This document shows, in pieces, positions 41,723-50,248 of a DNA stretch of 64,000 nucleotides. The position numbers and the translations under genes are program-made. Each line of letters starts with the position of its first letter. The stretch's first letter is position 1. The notes under the pieces are model-generated. The model saw only the letters and a list, made by a program, of their open reading frames with translations, did no database searches and was not told the DNA's origin. The stretch comes from DASUFZ01 sp035541475 (GTDB taxonomy: Bacteria; Myxococcota_A; UBA9160; SMWR01): assembly GCA_035541475.1 (NCBI GenBank), contig DATKND010000025.1, positions 120,892-184,891 on the forward strand, in the 5' to 3' direction.

Positions 41723-43739
41723 GGAAGCCCGAGTGGATCGCGCCTTCGAGATAGCCGACGCCGCCCGCGTCGCCGATCACCAGGGCGGGCGCGACGCCCT
41801 CGGCGCGCAGCGACTCGGCGAGCGCTGCGTCGCCGGTCCAGCCCGCGAGCCAGATCACGTGATCGGCGGCGATCTCGAGCTCGCGCGCCGCGACCTTCTC
41901 CTCGACGACCGCGTGGAGGCTCTTCGCTCCGATCACCCGCACGCGCGCGTTGGCGACGAGCGCAACGCCCTGCTCGCGCAGATCGGCGAGCGCGCGCCAG
42001 CGCCGCGGGTGCGCCATCGCCGCCCCGAGCGTCGGGCCCTCGTCGAGCAAGGTGACCTCGCGCCCGCGCGCGCGCAGGAGCTCGGCGAGCGAGACGCCCG
42101 CCAGCGCCGCGCCGACGATCGCGACCCGCGCGCCGACGGGCGGGTCGTCGCTCGCGAGCACGCGCGCGAGGTCGTCGCCCGTGAGCACGTGCGGCAGCTC
42201 GGCGCCCGGCAGCGACGGCCGATCGCGGCGCGCGCCCGTCGCGACGACGACGACGTCGGGCGCGAGCTCGCGCGCGAGCGCGGGCGTGACGGTCGCGCGA
42301 AGCCGCACGCTGACGCCGAGGTCGCGCACCTGCGCCTCGAGCCAGCGCAGCAATCTCGCGTTCGGCTCGTAGGTCCTCGCGGCGAGCCGCAGCGCGCCGC
42401 CGAGCACGTCGGCGCGCTCGCAGAGCGTCACCGAGTGACCGCGGCGTGCGGCGACGCGAGCCGCCTCGAGGCCCGCCGGACCGCCGCCGACGACGAGCAC
42501 GCGGCGCGGCGTCGCGGCCTTCGCGCGCTCGAGCATCGCGAGGTCGATCTCGTTCGCGGTGACCGGGTTGACCGCGCAGCGCACGCGGCGATCGAAGAAG
42601 GGCTGCGCGACGCACGTGTAGCAGTAGACGCACGGACGCACGTCCTGCGGTCGACCCGCGGCGAGCTTGCGTCCGAGCTCGGCGTCGGCGAGGTGCTTGC
42701 GCGCCATCGCGACGACGTCGGCGCGTCCTTCGGCGATCAACCGATCCGCGAGCTCGAACTCGATGCGTCCGACCGCGATCACCGGAACGCGCACGCGTCG
42801 CTTGATGCCCTCCGCGTAGCCGACGTATCCCGACTCGCGGTGCACGAGCGGCGCCTCGGTGAAGGCGGGGCCGGACGTCGAGTCGGCGTAGGCTGAGACG
42901 TGGATCGCGTCGGCGCCCGCCGCCTCGGCGAGCTCGGCCGTCCGCTGCGCATCCTCGAAGCGGATGCCGTCCGGCGTCCGCAGCTCGACCGCGTCGAGGC
43001 GACACCAGACGGGGAAGTCCTCGCCCGCGCGCTGCTTGCACGCGCGGATCACCTCCTGCAGGAGCCGCGCGCGGTTCTCGACCGGGCCGCCGTACTCGTC
43101 GTCGCGGTGGTTCCAGGCCGGCGACAGGAACTCGGAGAGGATGTAGCCGTGGCCGGCGTGCAGCTCGACCGCGTCGGCGCCCGCGCGCCGCGCGCGTTCC
43201 GCGGCGTCGGCGAACCGATCGACCAGCCACGCGATGTCTTCCCGAGTCGCGACGCGGATCTTCGGCGGCGCGCCGCCGGACGCCGCGATCATCGCGCCGA
43301 GCTCCTCGCGGGTCAGGTCGCGTGCCATGTCCATCGCGCCGTGCCAGCGCGGCTCGGACGGCATCAAGAGCTCACGCCCCTGCTTCTGGTCGAGGCGCGA
43401 CACCTTTCCGTGATGGACGAGCTGGAGCGCGAGCTTCGCGCCGTGCGCGTGCACGCGACGCGCGAGCTCCGCGAGTCCGGGCAGGTAGCGATCGTCCGAG
43501 ATCGCGATCTGGTGCGCGGTCGTCGCGCCCCGCGGATAGGCGATCGCCGCGACCTCGCTGATCACGAGCCCCGCGCCGCCGCGCGCGCGCTCCTCGTAGT
43601 AGCGGATCATGCGCTCGCGCAGCACGCCGTCGTCGTCGACGATCTCGACGCCCATCGGCGACATCGCGATCCGGTTCCGCAGCTCGAGCGTGCCGATGCG
43701 AACGGGCGAGAGGAGGTGGGGGAACATCAGGCCCTGCAC
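41703..43739 (-). CDS. NADH:flavin oxidoreductase / 2,4-dienoyl-CoA reductase-like enzyme
   Basis: A 678-residue multidomain reductase. An FMN-binding old-yellow-enzyme barrel occupies residues 1-350 (LFPHLLSPV-like start, ELHAGHGYILSEFLSP), then a 4Fe-4S Cys cluster CVYCYTC plus VRCAVNP, and FAD/NAD-binding modules VLVVGGGPAGLEAARVAA and VAIVGAALAGVSLAELLR. The layout is that of FadH, BaiCD and trimethylamine dehydrogenase. The substrate may be a dienoyl-CoA or an enone. The start is set at the ATG 43739; an in-frame ATG four codons later is possible. A 19-bp inverted repeat separates it from the YkgJ gene upstream. Confidence 0.93.
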   Translation of the reverse strand: MQGLMFPHLLSPVRIGTLELRNRIAMSPMGVEIVDDDGVLRERMIRYYEERARGGAGLVISEVAAIAYPRGATTAHQIAISDDRYLPGLAELARRVHAHGAKLALQLVHHGKVSRLDQKQGRELLMPSEPRWHGAMDMARDLTREELGAMIAASGGAPPKIRVATREDIAWLVDRFADAAERARRAGADAVELHAGHGYILSEFLSPAWNHRDDEYGGPVENRARLLQEVIRACKQRAGEDFPVWCRLDAVELRTPDGIRFEDAQRTAELAEAAGADAIHVSAYADSTSGPAFTEAPLVHRESGYVGYAEGIKRRVRVPVIAVGRIEFELADRLIAEGRADVVAMARKHLADAELGRKLAAGRPQDVRPCVYCYTCVAQPFFDRRVRCAVNPVTANEIDLAMLERAKAATPRRVLVVGGGPAGLEAARVAARRGHSVTLCERADVLGGALRLAARTYEPNARLLRWLEAQVRDLGVSVRLRATVTPALARELAPDVVVVATGARRDRPSLPGAELPHVLTGDDLARVLASDDPPVGARVAIVGAALAGVSLAELLRARGREVTLLDEGPTLGAAMAHPRRWRALADLREQGVALVANARVRVIGAKSLHAVVEEKVAARELEIAADHVIWLAGWTGDAALAESLRAEGVAPALVIGDAGGVGYLEGAIHSGFHAAIRI

Positions 43740-43757
43740 TCTACCCGGAGAGCGGGC

Positions 43758-43819
43758 GGGGCGAGGCAGAGGCCCCTGCGGCGGCCCTCTGTTCCTCCTC
43801 GGGGCCTCTGCCTCGCCCC
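43758..43819. repeat. 19-bp perfect inverted repeat with 24-nt loop
   Basis: GGGGCGAGGCAGAGGCCCC (43758-43776) and GGGGCCTCTGCCTCGCCCC (43801-43819). It sits exactly between two minus-strand genes, 18 bp before the reductase gene start and 2 bp after the YkgJ stop. It may terminate YkgJ transcription, though no U-rich tract follows, or it may be a REP-like or MITE palindrome. It is one of the strongest palindromes in the window. Confidence 0.8.
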
Positions 43820-43821
43820 AC

Positions 43822-44349
43822 CTACGGCTTCGTCCGGCGGAACAGCGAGCGCAGCGCGACGCGCCGCAGCGCGCCGCCGTCCTGCGCGGACTCGATCGCG
43901 GCGAGGCGTCCCTCGGTCGGGCCGATCGTCCAGCAGGCGTCTTCCGAAAGCTCCGCGAGCGGCGGGCCCACCTCGTTCAGAGGACAGATGTCGCGCTGCT
44001 CGCCGATCCGTCCATCCTCGTCCTCGCCGACCCAGCGGAGCGGCAGTCCCTGGGTGCGGCAGACGTAGGGGCGATCGGGGTAGATGCGGCACGCGCCCTC
44101 GGCGTCGAGGAAGGCGCACGCGCCGGGTGCATGCGGCGCGCCGTGCTCCAGCAAGTCCGCGTGCGCGCGGCGGATGCGCTCCGCCTCGACCTCGAAGACG
44201 GTGAGGTCGTCCTGACAGCAGGCCGAGCAGCCGCGCCCGCAGCGGAGCCTCCCCACGTGGCGGCGCGCGAGCTCGCCGGCGCGCGCGTCGACCTCGTCGT
44301 GGAGGGCGCGGAGCGCGGTCTGTGCGGCGTCGGCGTCGATGCGTGACAT
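43822..44349 (-). CDS. YkgJ family cysteine-cluster protein
   Basis: A 175-residue protein with a Cys-rich metal-cluster domain: CGRGCSACCQDD, later GACAFLDAEGACRIYPDRP and YVCRTQGLPLRW. The pattern is that of the YkgJ/UPF0153 family, proposed to bind zinc or an Fe-S cluster. The function is unknown. The ATG at 44347-44349 is divergent from the P450 gene with a 99-bp shared region. Confidence 0.88.
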   Translation of the reverse strand: MSRIDADAAQTALRALHDEVDARAGELARRHVGRLRCGRGCSACCQDDLTVFEVEAERIRRAHADLLEHGAPHAPGACAFLDAEGACRIYPDRPYVCRTQGLPLRWVGEDEDGRIGEQRDICPLNEVGPPLAELSEDACWTIGPTEGRLAAIESAQDGGALRRVALRSLFRRTKP

Positions 44350-44436
44350 GCCCTTCACGCGCAGCGTAGCCGTGCGGAGTTGCGCGCGAGCTGCACTCGC
44401 TTGACACTCGTCTAACTTGCGAGCCCTGTCGTGCCG

Positions 44437-44442
44437 AGGAGG
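44437..44442 (+). promoter_or_regulatory. Ribosome binding site that sets the P450 start
   Basis: AGGAGG is 6 nt before the ATG at 44449. Other in-frame starts at 44431 (GTG) and 44443 (ATG) are too near or overlap the site. A TTGACA at 44401-44406 lies upstream but lacks a matched -10. Confidence 0.6.
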
Positions 44443-44448
44443 ATGGGC

Positions 44449-45726
44449 ATGGCCACCGAGACGATCTCCCCCCAGCGTCCCGCCGCTCGAAGCCTGGAAG
44501 GCGAAGCGAGCCTCGTCCACCCCGACGACTACGCGCAGCGCGGCTACCCGCACGACGTCTGGACGCGGCTCCGCCGCGAGGACCCGGTGCACTGGTACGA
44601 CCGCACCGAGGGCCCGCCCTTCTGGGCGATCACGCGACACGCGGACATCGTCGAGGTCTCGAAGCGGCCGGACGTCTTCTGGAACGGGCCGCTGCTCGTG
44701 ATCCCGCACCTGCCGGAGGTGCAGGACGACCCGCGCTTCCCGCCGACCTTGATCCAGCTCGACCCGCCGAAGCACGGCCAGTACCGGCAGCTCGTCAGCA
44801 AGCGCTTCACGCCGCGCTACCTGCGGACCATGCACGCCGACATCGAGCGCATCGGCAAGGAGATCGTCGACAAGCTCGCGATCGACGGCGGCCGCGGCGA
44901 GTGCGACTTCGTGAACGAGGTCAGCAAGCCGCTGCCGATCGCGGTGATCGCGTGGATGCTAGGCGTCCCGCGCGAAGATTGGGAGAAGCTCTTCGACTGG
45001 ACCAACCGCACGATCGGCGCGGGCGATCCGGAGTACCAGGAGGCCGGCAAGACGCCGCAAGAGACGGCGATGGCGGCGATGACCGAGCTCTTCATGTACT
45101 TCGCGCGGCTGGTGGAGGAGAAGAAGAAGAACCCGACCGACGATCTCGTCAGCCTCTTCGCCAACGCGAAGATCGACGGCGAGCCGCTGCCGCCGATGGA
45201 CGTGCTGGCCTACTGCCTGATCATCGTCGTGGCCGGCAACGAGACCACGCGCAACGCGACGACCGGCGGCATGCTCGCCTTCGTCCAGAACCAGAAGGAG
45301 CTGCGAAAGCTCCAGGCCAACCCGGAGCTCTTGCCCTCCGCGATCGAGGAGGTGGTGCGCTACACGTCGCCGATCATCCACTTCGCGCGCACGGCGGTCG
45401 CCGACTACGAGCTGCGCGGCAAGCAGATCCGCAAGGGCGACGTGCTCGGCCTCTTCTATCCGTCGGCGAACCGCGACGAGGAGATCTTCGACGATCCCTT
45501 CACGTTCAAGATCGACCGCGACCCGAACCCGCACCTCGGCTTCGGCATCGGCGAGCACTTCTGCCTCGGCTCGCACCTCGCTCGCCTAGAGCTGCTCGTC
45601 GCATACAAGCACCTCTTGCCGCGCATCGAAGAGATCGAGCTCGCGGGCCCGATCGAGCGCCTCCACTCCGCGCTCGTCGGCGGCGTGAAGCACCTGCCGA
45701 TCCGGTACAAGCTGCGGAAGAGCTGA
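44449..45726 (+). CDS. Cytochrome P450, copy 1
   Basis: A 425-residue soluble bacterial P450. The I-helix oxygen-binding motif VVAGNETTRN, the ExxR motif EEVVRY and the heme-ligand loop FGIGEHFCLG with C372 are all present. The substrate-recognition segment LFYPSANRDEE is like CYP124/125/142-type enzymes that hydroxylate methyl-branched or sterol-like chains. It is closely related to the P450 at 56600. Redox partners are not in the window. It lies divergent to YkgJ and 20 bp upstream of a FAD monooxygenase. Confidence 0.95.
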   Translation: MATETISPQRPAARSLEGEASLVHPDDYAQRGYPHDVWTRLRREDPVHWYDRTEGPPFWAITRHADIVEVSKRPDVFWNGPLLVIPHLPEVQDDPRFPPTLIQLDPPKHGQYRQLVSKRFTPRYLRTMHADIERIGKEIVDKLAIDGGRGECDFVNEVSKPLPIAVIAWMLGVPREDWEKLFDWTNRTIGAGDPEYQEAGKTPQETAMAAMTELFMYFARLVEEKKKNPTDDLVSLFANAKIDGEPLPPMDVLAYCLIIVVAGNETTRNATTGGMLAFVQNQKELRKLQANPELLPSAIEEVVRYTSPIIHFARTAVADYELRGKQIRKGDVLGLFYPSANRDEEIFDDPFTFKIDRDPNPHLGFGIGEHFCLGSHLARLELLVAYKHLLPRIEEIELAGPIERLHSALVGGVKHLPIRYKLRKS

Positions 45727-45746
45727 ACGGTCCGGAACGAGGGGCG

Positions 45747-46874
45747 GTGTCTCGAGTCGAGCACGTTCTCGTCGTGGGTGCCGGGATCTCGGGCATGGTG
45801 CTCGCGACGGCGTTGAAGAAGGCAGGGAAGAGCGCCGAGCTGATCGAGATTCAGCCGGAATCGGATGTCCTCGGAGTCGGCATCTCGATACAAGGCCCGG
45901 CTCTTCGCGCCCTGTGCTCGATTGGACTGATCGACCGTTGTGTACGTGACGGCTTCGGCTACTCGCAGGTCGTCAACTGTGACGAGAACGGCAACGTAGA
46001 AGGGATCGTCGACCTCCCGCGTCTCAACGGCCCCCTGTATCCCGCGTGCGTGGGAATGATGCGGCCAGCTCTTCACCGAATCCTCGCAGAAGCTCTGAGC
46101 GAGGCCGGCGTCCCCGTGCGCTTCGGAGCCACGGTGAGCTCGCTCCGGCAATCGCCGGACCACGTCCGTGTCGTCTTCAGCGATGGCAGTGAGCGCCAGT
46201 ACGACCTGGTCGTGGGGACCGACGGTGCAAGTTCTCGGGTTCGCGAGCTGCTGTTCGGCCCGCAGTTCAAGGCCGAATACACTGGACAGGCAGTGTGGCG
46301 CGCCGTGGTGCCGCGTCCCGAGGGGGTCGATGCGCGCCACGCTTACTACGGTCCGCGCCACAAGGCCGGATTCAATCCGGTGTCGGCGGGGGAGATGTAC
46401 ATCTACCTCGTGCAGAACGTCGCAGGTGACCCACGGCTCGAACCCGAGCAATGGCCCGGGGTCTTGCGCGATCTCCTCGCAGACTTCGGTGGGCGAATCC
46501 GTGAAGCCTGCGATCACATCGTCGACCCGAAGCAAATCGTCTATCGGCCAGTAGGCTCCCTGCTGCTTCCGCCTCCCTGGTACAAGGGCCGCGTCGTGGT
46601 GATCGGCGATGCGGCGCACACTGCGCCTCCTCAACTCGCCAGCGGCGCGACGATCGCGATCGAGGACTCGATCGTCCTTGCCGGCTTGGTGCAGTCTGGT
46701 CTTCGAGTCGCGGCAGCGCTGGAAGAGTTCATGGCACGCCGCTACGAGCGCTGCCGCATGGTCGTCGAAAACTCCCGGCAACTCGGCGAATGGGAGAAGG
46801 TTCCGGATACACGAGGCGCCGATCCCACGGCGCTGATCGATGCGTCGATGAAGGCTCTAGCAGCCCCGATCTAG
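45747..46874 (+). CDS. FAD-dependent monooxygenase (group A type)
   Basis: A 375-residue flavoprotein: FAD-binding VLVVGAGISGMVLATALKKA, the NAD(P)-side DGxxSxxR-like DLVVGTDGASSRVREL, and the second FAD motif GDAAHTAPPQLASGA. It is a para-hydroxybenzoate-hydroxylase-type enzyme. The start is the GTG at 45747, 20 bp after the P450. GC content is lower than in the neighbours, so it may be a recent acquisition. Alternative starts are not obvious. The substrate is unknown, likely an aromatic or hydrophobic compound. Confidence 0.92.
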   Translation: MSRVEHVLVVGAGISGMVLATALKKAGKSAELIEIQPESDVLGVGISIQGPALRALCSIGLIDRCVRDGFGYSQVVNCDENGNVEGIVDLPRLNGPLYPACVGMMRPALHRILAEALSEAGVPVRFGATVSSLRQSPDHVRVVFSDGSERQYDLVVGTDGASSRVRELLFGPQFKAEYTGQAVWRAVVPRPEGVDARHAYYGPRHKAGFNPVSAGEMYIYLVQNVAGDPRLEPEQWPGVLRDLLADFGGRIREACDHIVDPKQIVYRPVGSLLLPPPWYKGRVVVIGDAAHTAPPQLASGATIAIEDSIVLAGLVQSGLRVAAALEEFMARRYERCRMVVENSRQLGEWEKVPDTRGADPTALIDASMKALAAPI

Positions 46875-46953
46875 CTGTCGCGTCCAAGCGCTTGGCGCAG
46901 GGCGTATTGCCAACTGAACATTGCACAATCAAGGTGGGTGATCGAAGCGTCTA

Positions 46954-47353
46954 TGTTCACTGGTCGGTGTCTCTGTGGCGCGGTGCAGTACAGCTCGACC
47001 GGACCCGCGTTGTTTGCGGCCGTCTGCCACTGCCGCGATTGTCAGCGCGCGTCGGGGAGTGGTGGAGTTCCCATCTTGGGGTTCCCAAGACGTCCTTCAC
47101 TTCGTCGGGGCCCGTGAAGCAATCGCGCGTCCGAGGCGGGAGCGGCCGGTGGGCAGTCCGCAACTTCTGCTCCGAGTGCGGCTCGCTGCTCTTCGGGACG
47201 CCCGAGGCGGCGCCCGAGATGGTCACGATCTACGCAGGCAGCCTGGACGACCCCGCACTCTTCGATCCGAAGGAAGCGCTGTTCACGGGTCAGCGTCCCG
47301 CAGGGGCGAAGCTGGCCGCGCAGCTCGTCGAGCACGAGGCGCTTCCGACCTAG
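46954..47353 (+). pseudogene. GFA (CENP-V/formaldehyde-activating-like) protein, frameshifted
   Basis: A GFA-fold protein of about 133 residues split by one missing base. The first frame reads MFTGRCLCGAVQYSS and AAVCHCRDCQRASGSGG, then shifts near 47090 in the run TTGGGGTT. After it, VPKTSFTSSGPVKQ, FCSECGSLLFGTP and VTIYAGSLDDP complete the zinc-binding fold. Adding one G in the G run restores one frame. It may be a true pseudogene or a sequencing error in a short homopolymer. Confidence 0.8.
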
Positions 47354-47363
47354 TCTGCTCCGC

Positions 47364-47828
47364 GTGCTCGAGAAGCTCGTCTCCGGAGGCCAGACCGGCG
47401 CCGACCGCGCGGCGCTCGACGTCGCACTCGCGCACGGCCTTCGGATCGGCGGCTGGGTGCCGAAGGGGCGCGCCGCGGAGGACGGACGGATTCCAGCGCG
47501 CTACGTCGGTCTCGTGGAGACCGAGTCCGCCGACCCCGCCGTGCGCACCGCCCGGAACGTGCGCGACTCCGACGCGACCTTGATCGTCTCGCACGGGCCG
47601 CTCGCCGGCGGATCGCTCCTCACGCTCGACGAGGCGACGCGGACGAGCAAGCCGCACCTCCACCTCGATCTCGATCGGCTCTCGCTCACATCTGCAAGCG
47701 AAAGACTCGCGGACTGGATCGCCGAGGTCCGACCTCGCGTGCTCAACGTCGCGGGACCGCGCGCGTCCGAGGATCCACGCATCGCCAGCGACACCACGGC
47801 GCTCCTCGAGGCCGCCATGCTCCGATGA
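47364..47828 (+). CDS. Putative molybdenum carrier-like (Rossmann) protein
   Basis: A 154-residue protein beginning LVSGGQTGADRAALDVALAH and continuing with KGRAAEDGRIPARY, TARNVRDSDATLIVSHG and GGSLLTLDEA. This is the pattern of the putative molybdenum carrier/YpsA-like family, nucleotide-binding proteins of the SLOG-like type. The biological role is not settled. The start is the GTG at 47364; the stop overlaps the next ATG (ATGA). It is a plausible dinucleotide or cofactor sensor. Confidence 0.85.
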   Translation: MLEKLVSGGQTGADRAALDVALAHGLRIGGWVPKGRAAEDGRIPARYVGLVETESADPAVRTARNVRDSDATLIVSHGPLAGGSLLTLDEATRTSKPHLHLDLDRLSLTSASERLADWIAEVRPRVLNVAGPRASEDPRIASDTTALLEAAMLR

Positions 47829-48499
47829 CGCTCAGCGGCCGCGCGGGGCTCAGCCTGGTCGCGCTCGCGCTGGTGATGGCGCTGCTGGTCTTCGCGTCGG
47901 CCGGGACGCTCCACTACTGGCAGGCGTGGCTCTATCTCGCGGTCTTCTTCGCGGCCGCGACCTTCGTCACTCGCGATCTGATGCGGCGCGACCCGGCGCT
48001 GCTCGAGCGCCGCATGCACGGCGGGCCGACGGCGGAGAAGGAGCCGGCGCAGCGGATCATCATGGTCTTCGCGTCGCTCGGCTTCATCAGCCTGCTCGTG
48101 GTGCCGGGGCTCGATCACCGCTTCGGCTGGTCGTCGGTGCCGCTCCTCGTCGTCGCAGCCGGCGACGTCCTCACCGCGGTCGGGTTCTTCCTCGTCTCGC
48201 GCGTCTACCGCGAGAACCCGTTTCTCTTCGCGACCATCGAGGTCGCAAAGGATCAGCGCGTGATCACGACGGGGCCCTACGCCGTCGTGCGGCACCCGAT
48301 GTACGCGTTCTCGTCGGTGTATCTCTTCGGGACGCCGCTCGCGCTCGGCTCGTGGTGGGGACTCCTCGGACTCGCACTGATGCTGCCGTTCCTGATCTGG
48401 CGACTGCTCGACGAGGAGGATCTCCTCGCTCGCCGACTTACCGGCTATCGCGAATACCAGCAGCGCGTGCGCCACCGTCTCGTGCCGGGCATCTGGTGA
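47825..48499 (+). CDS. Isoprenylcysteine/NnrU-type membrane methyltransferase-like protein
   Basis: A 224-residue membrane protein with five helices and the conserved C-terminal motif GPYAVVRHPMYAFSSVYLFG, as in isoprenylcysteine carboxyl methyltransferases and PEMT/NnrU relatives. The cytoplasmic substrate is unknown in bacteria. The ATG overlaps the stop of the preceding gene, so it is coupled to the Mo-carrier-like gene. The end is convergent with a STAS gene 4 bp away. Confidence 0.88.
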   Translation: MTLSGRAGLSLVALALVMALLVFASAGTLHYWQAWLYLAVFFAAATFVTRDLMRRDPALLERRMHGGPTAEKEPAQRIIMVFASLGFISLLVVPGLDHRFGWSSVPLLVVAAGDVLTAVGFFLVSRVYRENPFLFATIEVAKDQRVITTGPYAVVRHPMYAFSSVYLFGTPLALGSWWGLLGLALMLPFLIWRLLDEEDLLARRLTGYREYQQRVRHRLVPGIW

Positions 48500-48503
48500 T
48501 CCT

Positions 48504-48878
48504 CTACGTCCGCTGCGCCACCCAGCGCCGCGCCTCGTCGTAGTCGCGGAAGACGCGCATGCCGCCGCCGCGACCCTCGCGCAGCATCTCGTACATGCGC
48601 GCCATGCCGAAGCCGAGATCGCTCGGCACGGCGACCGCGCGACGCGACGCAGCGGAGAACACCAGCGGCCGCGTCGCGAGCGCCCGCACGCCCGCGCTCG
48701 TCACGGTCCTCCCGTCTGCTTGCCGCAGGTCGATCAGCAACGCGAAGTCCGGCGCGACCTCGGGATTCTTCTCGAGCTGGTCGCCGAGGCTCTGGAGCTC
48801 CGCGTCGCCGAGGGTGCCGCTCACCGTGACGATGACGACCCGCTCCGAAGAATCGATCTTCAGTTGTGTTTCCACCAC
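48504..48878 (-). CDS. STAS/SpoIIAA-like protein
   Basis: A 124-residue protein: VVIVTVSGTLGDAELQSLGD, then FALLIDLRQADGRTVTSAGVR, and VFRDYDEARRWVAQ at the end. This is the SpoIIAA-like STAS fold used in the UPF0118/SpoIIAA families. Its partner is unknown. The ATG at 48878 begins MVETQLKID. It is flanked by a convergent membrane methyltransferase and a 184-bp non-coding region. Confidence 0.8.
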   Translation of the reverse strand: MVETQLKIDSSERVVIVTVSGTLGDAELQSLGDQLEKNPEVAPDFALLIDLRQADGRTVTSAGVRALATRPLVFSAASRRAVAVPSDLGFGMARMYEMLREGRGGGMRVFRDYDEARRWVAQRT

Positions 48879-49062
48879 GGATCCTCTGCGGCTCGCATGC
48901 GGGCGCGCATCTCTCGAGCGCGAGTCGCGGGGACGAGCCTAACAAAGTCTCCCCGGACTCCGCGGAGGAGTTTAGGGCGTGGCTCGCCCCGCGTGGTAAG
49001 GTCCCTCACGCAGCAGGAGGTCCGCCGATGCTGCGACGTCCGCTCGAGCCTGGAGGCAAGCG

Positions 49063-49467
49063 ATGAGAGCCATGAAGATCGCAGTGGTCGCCATCCTCGT
49101 GTACATGGGCATCGTCACCCTGTTCGAGTCGTCGATCGGGTACCTCCAGCCGACGCCCGGCAACACGCTCGTGATCACGACCTTCGACAAAGCCGGCGTG
49201 TCGCACGATCGCGTCGTGTCGCGGCTCGAGAGCGACGGGCACCTCTACGTCGCCGCCAATCACTGGCCGCGCTCCTGGTATCACCGCGCGCTCCAGAATC
49301 CGGACGTGCAGGTCACGATGAACGGCTCCAAGGCCGACTACCGCGCGGTACCCGTCAGCGGCGAGGAGCATGCGCGCGTCGAGGCCGCGAACCGCCTGCC
49401 GTTCTTCTTCCGCGTCCTGACCGGCTTCCCGCCGCGCCTCTTCATGCGGCTCGATCCGCGGCAGTGA
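49063..49467 (+). CDS. DDN/F420-dependent nitroreductase-like (DUF385) protein
   Basis: A 134-residue protein with an N-terminal hydrophobic helix and a split-barrel fold: VITTFDKAGVSHDRVVSRLE, LYVAANHWPRSWYHRAL and NPDVQVTMNGSKADYRAVPV. This is the pattern of the deazaflavin-dependent nitroreductase family, here with a membrane anchor. It could use F420 or FMN; no F420 gene is seen. The ATG at 49063 follows GGAGG. Its 3' end overlaps the convergent ceramidase gene by 26 bp. Confidence 0.82.
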   Translation: MRAMKIAVVAILVYMGIVTLFESSIGYLQPTPGNTLVITTFDKAGVSHDRVVSRLESDGHLYVAANHWPRSWYHRALQNPDVQVTMNGSKADYRAVPVSGEEHARVEAANRLPFFFRVLTGFPPRLFMRLDPRQ

Positions 49468-50176
49468 CGCCCGCGCGAGCGCCCGGAAGCAGCGTATAGA
49501 AGCGGAAGAGCGAGGCGAGCGCGAGCGCCGACAGCACGTGCCAGAGCGCGTGGCCCTGGAGCCAGCTCGCCGGATCGCACCACGCGCGCGTGACGTCGAG
49601 GAGCGACGCGAGCGAGGCCGCCCCGAGCAGGAGCAGCGCGAGCCGATAGACGCGGTACGCGGGGCTCGGGCCGTCGCGGCGGCGGAGCCGCCACTCCTGC
49701 GCGAGACCCACTGCGATCAGCAGCGCGACCAGCGCCTGGATCGGGAAGCCGACGCGAAAGAGCGGCGGCACGAGCGCGGAGAAGAGCGCGACGCCGACGA
49801 GGAAGAAGCGCGTCTCGCGCGCCGGCGCGATCCAGCGAAGTCGCACCGCGTTTCGCGCGAGCACCGTGAAGCTGAAGAGGAACATCGCGACGAAGTCGAA
49901 GAACTGGAGCGCGAAGGTGTAGGAGGCGTGGTAGGCGAAGGAGAAGACGCCGATCGCGACGCCCGCCGGTCCGAAGCGCGCGAGGTCGGCGCGCCCGCTC
50001 CGCCGCGCCTCGCGCCACATCCAGACGCCGAGTGCGAGGTAGAGGAGGTTCGACCACGCGTCCGACGGATTCACGATCCAGCCGCAGCGCTCGGCCTCGC
50101 ACCAGTCGACGTTCGGCGGCGTGAAGCCGCTCCACGGGCAGCCGGGCAGGAGCGGCGGGGCGAGGAGAGGAAGCAC
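49442..50176 (-). CDS. Alkaline ceramidase family membrane protein
   Basis: A 244-residue membrane protein with seven helices. The conserved NPSDAWSNLLYLALG, AYHASYTFALQFFD and the His pair in GHALWHVLSA are the hallmark of the alkaline ceramidase (CREST) superfamily, zinc hydrolases that release fatty acid from ceramide. The WCEAERCGW start is typical. The GTG at 50174-50176 is used. With the PLP lyase at 35.4 kb it suggests bacterial sphingolipid turnover. Substrate is inferred from family only. Confidence 0.85.
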   Translation of the reverse strand: MLPLLAPPLLPGCPWSGFTPPNVDWCEAERCGWIVNPSDAWSNLLYLALGVWMWREARRSGRADLARFGPAGVAIGVFSFAYHASYTFALQFFDFVAMFLFSFTVLARNAVRLRWIAPARETRFFLVGVALFSALVPPLFRVGFPIQALVALLIAVGLAQEWRLRRRDGPSPAYRVYRLALLLLGAASLASLLDVTRAWCDPASWLQGHALWHVLSALALASLFRFYTLLPGARAGVTAADRAA

Positions 50177-50248
50177 GGGTCCGATGATCCCACGAAGCGC
50201 GAAGTCTCGTGACCTCTTTCGCGGCGCGCGCGCGTATACTGCGCGGCC

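Noticed and set aside
42900..44204. Large plus-strand frame opposite the reductase and YkgJ genes
   Set aside because: Composition is shadow-like; the minus strand has two strongly recognisable proteins with Cys motifs and domain order.
44401..44429. Sigma-70 promoter before P450 copy 1
   Set aside because: TTGACA is present but no matching -10 at 16-18 bp was found, so I did not call it a promoter.
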